Positions 52,961 through 60,700 of a stretch of 64,000 nt of DNA are shown piece by piece. Positions within the stretch are counted from its first letter, which is position 1; each line of letters begins with the position of its first letter. A model generated the notes under the pieces. The model ran no database searches. It saw only the letters and a program-made list of their open reading frames with translations, and was not told the origin of the DNA. The translations under genes were made by a program, and so were the position numbers. Origin of the DNA: an uncultured Saprospiraceae bacterium (lineage in GTDB: Bacteria > Bacteroidota > Bacteroidia > Chitinophagales > Saprospiraceae); contig CALJPQ010000022.1 of assembly GCA_937980645.1 (NCBI GenBank), positions 91,872 through 155,871 on the forward strand, given 5' to 3'.

Positions 52961-53337
52961 GACTTAGCCAGACGGGTCATAAACCACACTTCAAACGCCG
53001 TGTAAAGGGCGTAGATGAGCAGGAAAATGCCGACGTACCAGGCATTTTCGGGTTTGGCCTCTTCGCGATAGATGAGCAAAAAAGCAAGGGAGCCGAGCAT
53101 TTTGCCAAAGACAGAGCCAATGACCAACTGCGTGAACAGGTGCTTGCTGGTGCTGACGGCGGCGCGCTTGCCCGCCAGGAACAGGCCGATGCACAGGGCT
53201 ATGAAGGCTACCACGACACCCACAGTGAAATACAGGTGCGTGCGGGTGGACGGCAGCAGCCACATCAGGGCGCTCACGCCTGCTGCAGCAATGGCCGTTA
53301 CGAGAGCCAGATAGGCCAGAAAGGTAGAGAAGCGCAT
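52957..53337 (-). CDS. Four-helix membrane protein next to AtpZ
   Basis: A 126-residue inner membrane protein with four transmembrane segments, at about residues 7-28, 36-56, 70-90 and 100-120 (FLAYLALVTAIAAAGVSALM, YFTVGVVVAFIALCIGLFLA, IGSVFGKMLGSLAFLLIY, VGIFLLIYALYTAFEVWF). Its position next to AtpZ/AtpI and its size resemble the small AtpI/AtpR-type proteins found before F1Fo ATP synthase genes, but the synthase genes are absent and DinB follows. Function unknown; an assembly or Mg2+/Ca2+-related role by analogy is speculative. Confidence 0.7.
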   Translation of the reverse strand: MRFSTFLAYLALVTAIAAAGVSALMWLLPSTRTHLYFTVGVVVAFIALCIGLFLAGKRAAVSTSKHLFTQLVIGSVFGKMLGSLAFLLIYREEAKPENAWYVGIFLLIYALYTAFEVWFMTRLAKS

Positions 53338-53353
53338 AAAGGGAGGACGAGAG

Positions 53354-53578
53354 CTACTTCAACTTCCGATACAGCGACACGAAGGCCGCCACCAGAAAAA
53401 ATAAGGTGAGAAAGACCGTCCACGTCGGGCGTTCCAGACCTAAACGCGCGTCTAACCAGCGCCCAATGAACACGCCGGCCAGACACGCGCCCAGCAACTC
53501 GAAGGCCAGGCCACCGTAGCGCATCCACTCGCGCAAGGACGACCTACGCCTTGGCGCCGGTGGCTTTTCCGACGACAT
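53354..53578 (-). CDS. AtpZ/AtpI family protein
   Basis: A 74-residue AtpZ-like protein. A basic N-terminus (SSEKPPAPRRRSSLREWMRY) is followed by two transmembrane helices (GGLAFELLGACLAGVFIGRW and TWTVFLTLFFLVAAFVSLY) around an LDARLGLERPT loop; the GxxxGxxLD pattern is typical. AtpZ works with AtpI in divalent ion handling or assembly of ATP synthase. ATG 53576-53578 makes it overlap the bactofilin 3' end by 35 bases in another frame; a shorter start at MRYGG (53524) would avoid overlap but lose the basic tail. Confidence 0.8.
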   Translation of the reverse strand: MSSEKPPAPRRRSSLREWMRYGGLAFELLGACLAGVFIGRWLDARLGLERPTWTVFLTLFFLVAAFVSLYRKLK

Positions 53579-53984
53579 CACCCGAAGCAGCTTTGGCGGC
53601 GCCATTGCCGGCGCCCGTTTCCATCTTGCACGTAACGTTGAAGCGCGCACCGCTTTGCACCACGAGCTTGTTGGTGCTGATTTCGCCTTCCACCTCAGCC
53701 GTTTCGCGCACATTGAGCAACTCGCTCACCTTCAGGTTGCCCTTGAAGCGCCCTTCGATGACCGCGTTGGCACATACAATGTCGCCCTCTACCTGACCGG
53801 TAGGGCCGATGATGATTTTGGACTTGCAAGCGATTTTGCCCTTCACCGCGCCATCTACTCGCAGGTCGCTGTCGCAGTTGAGGTTGCCTTCGAGTACGGT
53901 GCCTTTTACCAGTGCATTAAACGCACTACCAGCGGTACTGGCCGCCGTGCTGGTTTCTTCCGTGTTTTTGCTTCCGCCAAACAT
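53544..53984 (-). CDS. Bactofilin (polymer-forming cytoskeletal protein)
   Basis: A 146-residue bactofilin. The central beta-helix has turns with regular Gly and hydrophobic spacing (GTVLEGNLNCDSDLRVDGAV, KGKIACKSKIIIGPTGQVEG, DIVCANAVIEGRFKGNLKV). It is flanked by a disordered N-terminus starting MFGGSKNTEE and a Gly/Ala/Lys-rich tail (GNGAAKAASGDVVGKATG). Bactofilins self-assemble without nucleotide and organise cell shape or division sites. It precedes AtpZ on the same strand, an order known in Bacteroidota before ATP synthase genes. Confidence 0.92.
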   Translation of the reverse strand: MFGGSKNTEETSTAASTAGSAFNALVKGTVLEGNLNCDSDLRVDGAVKGKIACKSKIIIGPTGQVEGDIVCANAVIEGRFKGNLKVSELLNVRETAEVEGEISTNKLVVQSGARFNVTCKMETGAGNGAAKAASGDVVGKATGAKA

Positions 53985-54110
53985 GTTGAAAAGTCGGTGA
54001 TTGAGTTTTTTAAAAAAATCAAGTTATCTCAGAGCAGGTGCGCTGGTAGCGCTAATAGCAGCCGGCTTTATGCCTTAAAGATGGATAAGCCGTGCTCGGG
54101 TGTTGAGGCT

Positions 54111-54196
54111 CTTTGTGCATTCGTGGTTCATTTCTTTGAACCCTTTAAGCGAAAAAAGCAGAGAATTTCCGCAAACCTACGGAAGTCCTCTGCTTT
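54111..54196 (-). terminator. porP terminator (54155-54196) beside a GGCAC-type repeat fragment
   Basis: On the minus strand AAAGCAGAG (54188-54196) pairs with CTCTGCTTT (54155-54163), with a second inner TTCCG/CGGAA pairing, and ends in a T-run to 54152, about 40 bases after the porP stop. CTTTGTGCATTCGTGGTTCA (54111-54130) next to it is the complement of the ACCACGAAGGCAC repeat. The rest of 53985-54234 is empty. Confidence 0.75.
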
Positions 54197-54234
54197 GTTT
54201 TTCCGGAGCAGGCCGGAAAAAATCGGAATTGTCG

Positions 54235-55284
54235 TTAGAAGTTCGGGCAATAGACGCCGCGGCGCTCAGGGCCGCAGATTTTATAGAGCAGCGAGAATTC
54301 AAAAGCGCCATTGCCGTTGGAGGCCACGGCGAGGCTAGAAGTGTTGATGTCGTAGCTAAAGCCGACGGTGAACTGCTCGTAGTCAAAGCGGGTGCTGAGG
54401 ATGAAGGCATCCACCAATTTGCCCTGGTTGAGGCGGTTGGCTACGCGCGCCCAGGCGCCCAATTGGAAGGCCTGGCTGTAGCGGCGGCTGTTGCCCAGCA
54501 GGAATTTGAACGAGTTGCCGGCGTTGACCTGGAACGAGGGGCCCTGGAAGAACGTTACCACGCCCGGCAACAGGCCGAAGCGCTTGCCCGCCATGAATTC
54601 ACCGCCTGCGTGGAAGGTGAATTTGCTGTACAGCGGAATGTTCTGGCGGCCAAACGACTGGTTGGCGCGGTTGAGGTGGCTAAATGCTGCACCAAAGTAG
54701 AAGTTGCTGTATTCATCAAACACGCTGAACCACAGCAGGCCCGCCGACATGTCTAAGAAGAGAAAGTTCGGGTTTTCGATGACCTCGCCCGGCTGCGTGG
54801 GGTCAAACTGACCGGCGCCGTTGTTCTGGCTGGGCCAGCGGAGGGCGGCGCTGTTGATGCTGCGCTGGCTGACGCCAAAGTCGCCACCAAACACTAAGTA
54901 GTGGGCTTTGCGGCGATAACCGCCCATCTTCTTAGCATACGAACCCGAAAGACGGGCCTGAAGCGTGGCAAATTCGGACTCACCAGCCTTATCGCCCCAA
55001 AGGGTGCCGCCGATGCCGAAGTAGTCGTAGCGGCCCACAGCCACCTTTTGGTCGTAAGAGGCCGAGAAAGTGTTATACGCATTCTGGCGCAACACAGACG
55101 CCCACTGGTTGCGGTAGTTGGCAACGAAGCGCTGCGAGCAGTTCATCACACCCGTCATGGCCGGGTTGAGGTTTAAGGGACTCATGTAGAACTGCGAAAA
55201 ATGGATGTCTTGAGCCTGAACAGCGACCCCAGACAGGCACAGCACAAGGCCCAACACGCTAACACGTAAAGCAGTCTTTTTCAT
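54235..55284 (-). CDS. T9SS-associated outer membrane protein, PorP/SprF family
   Basis: A 349-residue barrel starting with signal MKKTALRVSVLGLVLCLSGVAVQAQ. The mature N-terminus DIHFSQFYMSPLNLNPAMTG is the hallmark of PorP/SprF. Later strands include YFGIGGTLWGDKAGESEF, FLFLDMSAGLLWF and YFGAAFSHLNRANQSF. PorP/SprF proteins work with T9SS and are needed to secrete or anchor surface adhesins; family members often pair with a giant type B cargo such as the 26460-29948 protein, though here they are not adjacent. It has a promoter-like TTG-N18-TACCTTTG about 115 bases upstream and a strong terminator. Confidence 0.93.
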   Translation of the reverse strand: MKKTALRVSVLGLVLCLSGVAVQAQDIHFSQFYMSPLNLNPAMTGVMNCSQRFVANYRNQWASVLRQNAYNTFSASYDQKVAVGRYDYFGIGGTLWGDKAGESEFATLQARLSGSYAKKMGGYRRKAHYLVFGGDFGVSQRSINSAALRWPSQNNGAGQFDPTQPGEVIENPNFLFLDMSAGLLWFSVFDEYSNFYFGAAFSHLNRANQSFGRQNIPLYSKFTFHAGGEFMAGKRFGLLPGVVTFFQGPSFQVNAGNSFKFLLGNSRRYSQAFQLGAWARVANRLNQGKLVDAFILSTRFDYEQFTVGFSYDINTSSLAVASNGNGAFEFSLLYKICGPERRGVYCPNF

Positions 55285-55399
55285 AAACAGGCAGAACTAT
55301 GTTTGTTTGGTTAAAAACATTGACGCAAATCACCGTTCACGAGACGGGGAACCCTCTGAAAAGAACACGCAGCGGATTAAACATCAGCGTGAAGTAAGG

Positions 55400-55467
55400 C
55401 AAAGGTAGAACTTTCGTATTTTGGCCAATAGGCCTTTGCCAATTTTGGCCATAAAATTTGAAATTTT
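55400..55467 (-). promoter_or_regulatory. porP promoter and adjacent AT palindrome
   Basis: On the minus strand TTG (55426-55428), 18 bases, then TACCTTTG (55400-55407) fit the -33/-7 pattern. AAAATTTGAAATTTT (55453-55467) is a near-perfect palindrome that shares its core with the 22-bp repeats at 38204-38291. The remainder of the gene-free stretch 55285-55604 is unremarkable. Confidence 0.55.
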
Positions 55468-55604
55468 AACGCTCCGAATCGCCTTGCAGGCCGATAAACG
55501 CGCCCTTAACGGGCTGTATTTCGGGTCAAAAGTTAAGGTTTGGCGCGTGTTTTATGTCAGAGGCAGCGCAGCGGCGCCTTGCTGCCTGCGTGAATGTTAA
55601 AGCC

Positions 55605-56735
55605 TCAGAGGCGTCGGGTGATTTGCGGCAGCACGCGGTTTTTCCAGGCGACGTAATCGCCGGCGAGGATGCGCTGGCGGGCTTGCCGGACGAGGTCTAA
55701 GTAGAAGCCGAGGTTTTGCAGGGTGGCTAATTGCATGGCCAGAATTTCACCGCTAATAAATAGGTGTCGGAGGTAAGCGCGGGTGTGTTGCTGGCTGGTG
55801 GGGGCCGGGCATTGAGCGTCAATGGGGTCGAAGCAGTCCTTCCAGCGTTGGTTTCGGATGCTGACGATGCCCTCCCATGTGTAAAGGATGCCGTGGCGGG
55901 CGTTGCGCGTAGGCAGCACGCAGTCGAACATGTCTATGCCGCGTTCGATGCACTCGAGCAAGTTTTCGGGGGTGCCTACGCCCATGAGGTAGCGCGGGCG
56001 GTCGGCGGGCAGGATTTCGGTAACCAGCTCCGTCATGGCGTACATTTCCTCGGTGGGTTCGCCTACCGATAGGCCGCCAATAGCGTTGCCCGGGCAATCG
56101 AATGCGGCGATGGCTTTGGCCGACTGGCGGCGTAGATCCGGATACACGCTGCCTTGCACGATAGGAAACAGGGCCTGGCCATAGCCATAGAGCGGCTCGG
56201 TGTGCTGGAAGCGTTCCACACAGCGGGCCAGCCAGCGGTGTGTGAGTTCCATAGAATTTTTGGCATATCGGAAGTCGCAAGGGTAGGGGGGGCACTCGTC
56301 AAAGGCCATGATGATGTCGGCCCCAATGATACGCTGGATGTCCATGACGCCCTCCGGGGTGAAGGTGTGCCGCGAGCCGTCGATGTGGCTTTGGAACGTA
56401 ACGCCTTCTTCGCGAATCTTGCGTCGGTGGGCCAGCGAATAGACCTGGTAGCCGCCGCTATCGGTCAGGATGGGGCGCTTCCAGGCGTTGAAGCGGTGCA
56501 GGCCGCCGGCTTGTTGCAGTATGTCTAAGCCCGGGCGCAGGTAGAGGTGGTAGGTGTTACCCAGGATGATTTGTGCACCGATGTCGCGCTCCAGTTCGCG
56601 CTGGTGTACGGCTTTTACCGTACCTGCTGTTCCGACGGGCATGAAGATGGGGGTTTCTATAGTACCGTGGTCGGTGTGCAGGCGTCCGGCGCGGGCGCGG
56701 CTGTGCGGGTCGGTGGCCAGCAGTTCAAAGGTCAT
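55605..56735 (-). CDS. tgt: tRNA-guanine(34) transglycosylase
   Basis: A 376-residue Tgt. Catalytic landmarks are present: GYQVYSL after LTDSG with the substrate Asp, the nucleophile region DMFDCVLPTRNARHG, and the GGLSVGEPTEEMYAMTEL segment. It exchanges guanine for preQ1 at position 34 of GUN-anticodon tRNAs. The usual zinc motif CxCxxC before the RAYLRHLF helix is replaced by DAQCPAPTSQQ, leaving one Cys. ATG 56733-56735 is preferred; a GTG at 56750 would overlap the upstream stop by four bases. It forms an operon with the MBL hydrolase. Confidence 0.94.
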   Translation of the reverse strand: MTFELLATDPHSRARAGRLHTDHGTIETPIFMPVGTAGTVKAVHQRELERDIGAQIILGNTYHLYLRPGLDILQQAGGLHRFNAWKRPILTDSGGYQVYSLAHRRKIREEGVTFQSHIDGSRHTFTPEGVMDIQRIIGADIIMAFDECPPYPCDFRYAKNSMELTHRWLARCVERFQHTEPLYGYGQALFPIVQGSVYPDLRRQSAKAIAAFDCPGNAIGGLSVGEPTEEMYAMTELVTEILPADRPRYLMGVGTPENLLECIERGIDMFDCVLPTRNARHGILYTWEGIVSIRNQRWKDCFDPIDAQCPAPTSQQHTRAYLRHLFISGEILAMQLATLQNLGFYLDLVRQARQRILAGDYVAWKNRVLPQITRRL

Positions 56736-56746
56736 AGCGGCGGCGT

Positions 56747-57385
56747 TCACAGGAAGGGATTATACTCGCGCTCGTGGCGGATGGTAGTGGCTGGCCCGTG
56801 GCCTGAATAGACGACTGTCTCATCCGGCAGGGTGAACAGCTGCGTGCGGATGCTCTGGATAAGGGTCTCATGATGGCTACCGGGCAAGTCGGTACGCCCG
56901 ATGCTTTCGTAGAATAGTGCATCGCCTGCCACCACAAAGCCGGCTTCAGCGCAGTAGAACGACAATCCGCCCGGGCTGTGGCCTGGTGTGAAGCGCGCCT
57001 CTAAGCGGGTATCGCCAAAAGTAATGACTTCGCCTGCCTCGATGAAGCGCTCCGGGCGCGGGGCCGGCTCGGGTCGCGGCAGGCCGTATAGCGTGCAAAT
57101 GTCGGGGTAGCGCTCCAGCAGGGGCAGCTCGTTGCGGTGGCATTCGGGCAGCAGCCCCCAGTGCTGATGCACAAAAGCAGCGCCGAAGATGTGGTCAATG
57201 TGTGCGTGTGTTAGCAGTAATCGCACGGGCCGAACATGTAGTCGTTCTACCAACCTCACCAGTAAATCGCACTCGACGGGTGTGTAGCAGCCAGGGTCTA
57301 TGAAAACGGCTTCACCCGTGGCATCATAAACAACATAGGTGTTCTCTGCGAACGGACTGACTTCCAGGTGGACTATCTGCGTCAT
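56747..57385 (-). CDS. MBL-fold metallo-hydrolase (glyoxalase II-like)
   Basis: A 212-residue metallo-beta-lactamase-fold enzyme with the metal motif LLTHAHIDHIFG (HxHxDH), a further His in FTPGHSPGGLSFYC, the bridging Asp in VVAGDALFYESIGRTDLPGS, and a late His in VYSGHGPATTI. These match the YcbL/GloB-like subgroup that hydrolyses thioesters such as lactoylglutathione analogues. The exact substrate is unknown. There is no export signal. It directly precedes tgt (12 bases or an overlap, depending on start). Confidence 0.9.
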   Translation of the reverse strand: MTQIVHLEVSPFAENTYVVYDATGEAVFIDPGCYTPVECDLLVRLVERLHVRPVRLLLTHAHIDHIFGAAFVHQHWGLLPECHRNELPLLERYPDICTLYGLPRPEPAPRPERFIEAGEVITFGDTRLEARFTPGHSPGGLSFYCAEAGFVVAGDALFYESIGRTDLPGSHHETLIQSIRTQLFTLPDETVVYSGHGPATTIRHEREYNPFL

Positions 57386-57751
57386 GACCGGGCAAGATTA
57401 CGCACATTTTGAAAAATGACCGAAAGGGCTCTCTCGCTGAGCAGGCCTCGCCCTGGCATTGGTACTGCTCTTTTTTAAAATCAACGCAAGTCAGTGCCGG
57501 TGGGGCGGTCGTGTATCGAGTTTTTACGGTTTTAATGGTCGCACTCTTTTCTGGCAAAAGGGTCTCTGAGCATCCGTTTCGGGCTGGATTTCAAATTTTA
57601 GAAAGTTCTTGAAATTCAATTTTTTAAACCAAAAAAAATGATGAAAAGGCGGCTTTTTCTCATGCGGTGACTCTGCTGAATTGTCCCTTTAGCCGGCTGA
57701 GGTCGGTCGGACTTTCGCTTCATGAATTGGACACTTCACTTTTAAAATGCT
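57386..57751. other. Gene-free divergent spacer
   Basis: This 366-base stretch between the MBL gene and the giant adhesin holds no convincing gene. It contains an AT-rich patch with GGATTTCAAATTTT near 57588, similar to the 22-bp repeat core, and poly-T/poly-A runs. No clean TAnnTTTG box was seen close to the 57752 start. Confidence 0.4.
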
Positions 57752-60700
57752 ATGAGGAAAAGCATCATGAAAAGCCTGATTTACAGAAACGAGAAAAGTC
57801 GCCTGAGTACATGGGCCATCTGGGTGGGCCTGTTGTTGTGGGTCTGCTTTGGGCAAGCCGAAGCTGTGCTGGCGCAGTGCAACCCTGCGGGAAACCCTAC
57901 GCGGTGGGAGTACACGCTCAAGCCTACGGAGCAAATTAAAGTGGTAGGGCAGCAGTTCTGCACCTCACAGCAGCAGAGCAACGGATGTTGTAGCGCCAAT
58001 CCGGCGTATCGGTGTCTGGACCTGGTCTTCCACATCGAGAACGGGCCGAACGGGGAGCCGTTCGATACCAGCTGCCGCGGCCAGCTCAATCTGATGACAG
58101 CGCAAGGCAACTTTGATGCGCTGTTTTTCGGCGTAGGGACACCCAATCCAGCGGGTAACAACGTGAGCTGCAGTGCACCGGTGAGCATCGGCAACAATTT
58201 TGATATTGCGCTGCTTTTCAATGGCCTGTCTAACGGCAATGTAACGGCGCACCTGTTGGTTTTTGATCCAGTGGGTGTACCGATATTTAGCAGTATTCAA
58301 ATCGTCAGTCCTGGGCAGGCGGCTATGCTGACGCTGTGCAAGCCGGGTTTTGGCTGTGTGATGGACGACATCGTTTTTGGCTGCTGCAACATCAGTGGGG
58401 CGCTGGCGCTCAACAGTGGGGCGCCTGCCACCATTTGCGCTGGACAGACTACCGTGCTCAAAGTGGAAGGGCTGAAGGGCCTGCCACCCTATCAGGTAAC
58501 CATACGGGCCGCTACGGCAACGGACACGACGCACTTCACCGTTACCATACCGAGCGATGGCGACACTGACCTGACGCGCGACACGTTGCTGGTGGCCGTT
58601 TCGCCCACGAAGACCACCACCTATTGCGCAGTGAGTGTAGAAGATGCGACCGGCTGCATTCAGCCCATCATTACCAACAACAAAGCCACCGTAACGATAG
58701 CGCCGGCACCCATTGTAAACGCCGGCGATGACATCGCCCTGTGCCAGAATGAAAACCTCAATCTGAGCCTTTTGGGGGCGTCCATCCAGCCTAATGGCAG
58801 TGGCATAACCACCGGCATATGGAGCACGAGCGGCTCCGGTTCGTTCCAGCCCAACAACCAATTCCCGGGGGCAACGACGTACGTGCCCAGCGCAGCCGAC
58901 CGCGTTGCTGGCTTCGTCATCCTGACGCTGACCAGCGCCGACCCGCCCGGGCCGTGTGGACCGGTATCGGACCAGGTGCGGGTATCGTTCATTCCATCCT
59001 CCGCTCTCACCTGCAACGATGAAGTGATTGTAGCGTTAGGTCCTTCGGGTGTCGCTGTCATCGAGCCAGACATGCTGTTGGAAGCACCCAACCCTAATGG
59101 AAAGTATCTCGTAGAGGTATTTGTCAATGGCGTCAACATCGGTAACCAGGTCAATTGCTCGCATATTGGTCAGAATGTATTGGGCCGTGTAACCGACCTG
59201 TGTACTGGCGTGCGCTGCACCACGCGCATTCGCGTCGCGGACAATCTGCGCCCCCAACTGACCTGTACGGACATTGTGCTGGTATGTGCCGTGATGAATT
59301 ACACACCCGATGCATTGGCCGCTCTGGGCATTGCCAACGCCTATCCACAGGTGAACGAAAACTGCGGCCAATATGACCTGACGTATAGCGATATCTGGAA
59401 GGACCAGACCTGCAACGATCCTTATATTGGCTATGTGCTCCGCACCTGGACGGCCCGCGACGCACAGGGCAACGTCTCTTCCTGCTCGCAATACGTTTAT
59501 TTTGAAAATCGCGGCATTGATGCCGTGCGTATTCCGGCCAACGTAACCTTAGAGTGCAACGGTAATGCGCCCGACACCTCTATTATGAATACCGGCGTGC
59601 CGTTCATCGAGGCTTACGGAACACAGTTTCCCATCTTCCCGCCCTCGAAGGCAGGCATTTGCCGCCTGAGCATCACATACCAGGACAGGATTTTCCCCAT
59701 CTGCCCGGGTTCGTACAACATCATCCGTGAGTGGACGGTGCTCGATTGGTGCAGTCCCGTAGTGCAAAGCGGGCCGAATGCCAATCCGCGTACTTTCTCG
59801 CAGATGATTTCGGTATTCGACCAGACGGGGCCGACGTTCATCAATTGCCCTGACGACCTGACGGTGAGCACTGACGCGCTGGCCTGCTGCGCTACCGTTA
59901 CGCTGCCGTCGGTGCGCCTGCGCGACGTGTGCGCCAACCCACGTGAAGCCAGGGCCATCATCCAGGTGCGGCATCCCATCACGGGCGACGTCATCAACAC
60001 CCTTCAGGTGGCAGCAACGCTGACGACGCCTCCGGGGGCTAACCCACCGAGCACAGACCGCATCGCCGTCTTCGCACCCACACCTTGTCTGCCCATTGGC
60101 GCCCACACCGTCATCTACGAGGCAGAAGACAACTGCAACAACGCCTCAACGTGCAGCTTCCAACTCACCGTGCGCGACCTCACGCCACCGCAAGTGGCTT
60201 GTGTAGAAATCACCCAGATAGCGCTCGGTATCAACGGTATGGCTCTGGTAAACGCTTCTACGTTCGACAAAGGCTCCTACGACGCCTGTGGCCCGGTGTA
60301 TTTCAAGGCCCACCGCATCGAAGATAACTCATGTCAACCTACGGCGCATTTCTTTGACCAGGTCAAATTCTGCTGCGAAGACATCGGCGACACTATCGAA
60401 ATCATCTTGCGCGTCTATGATGCCCAGCCGCCTGCTGGCCCAATTTCACCTGATCTGGCTGTGGGCAATTACAACGAGTGTATAGTGCAGGTGTATGTCG
60501 AAGACAAGCTCCGACCCGTCTGCACGCCGCCGGCCAACACGACGGTCAGCTGCGAAAACTTTGACCCCACGCTGTGGGCTTACGGCATGGCCACGGGCGC
60601 GGACAACTGCTGCGTGGATACCATTCTCACCATCGTGAATTACAACCAGTTTGACACCCTGTGCAATCGCGGTACCATCACGCGTATCTTCCGTGTTGCG

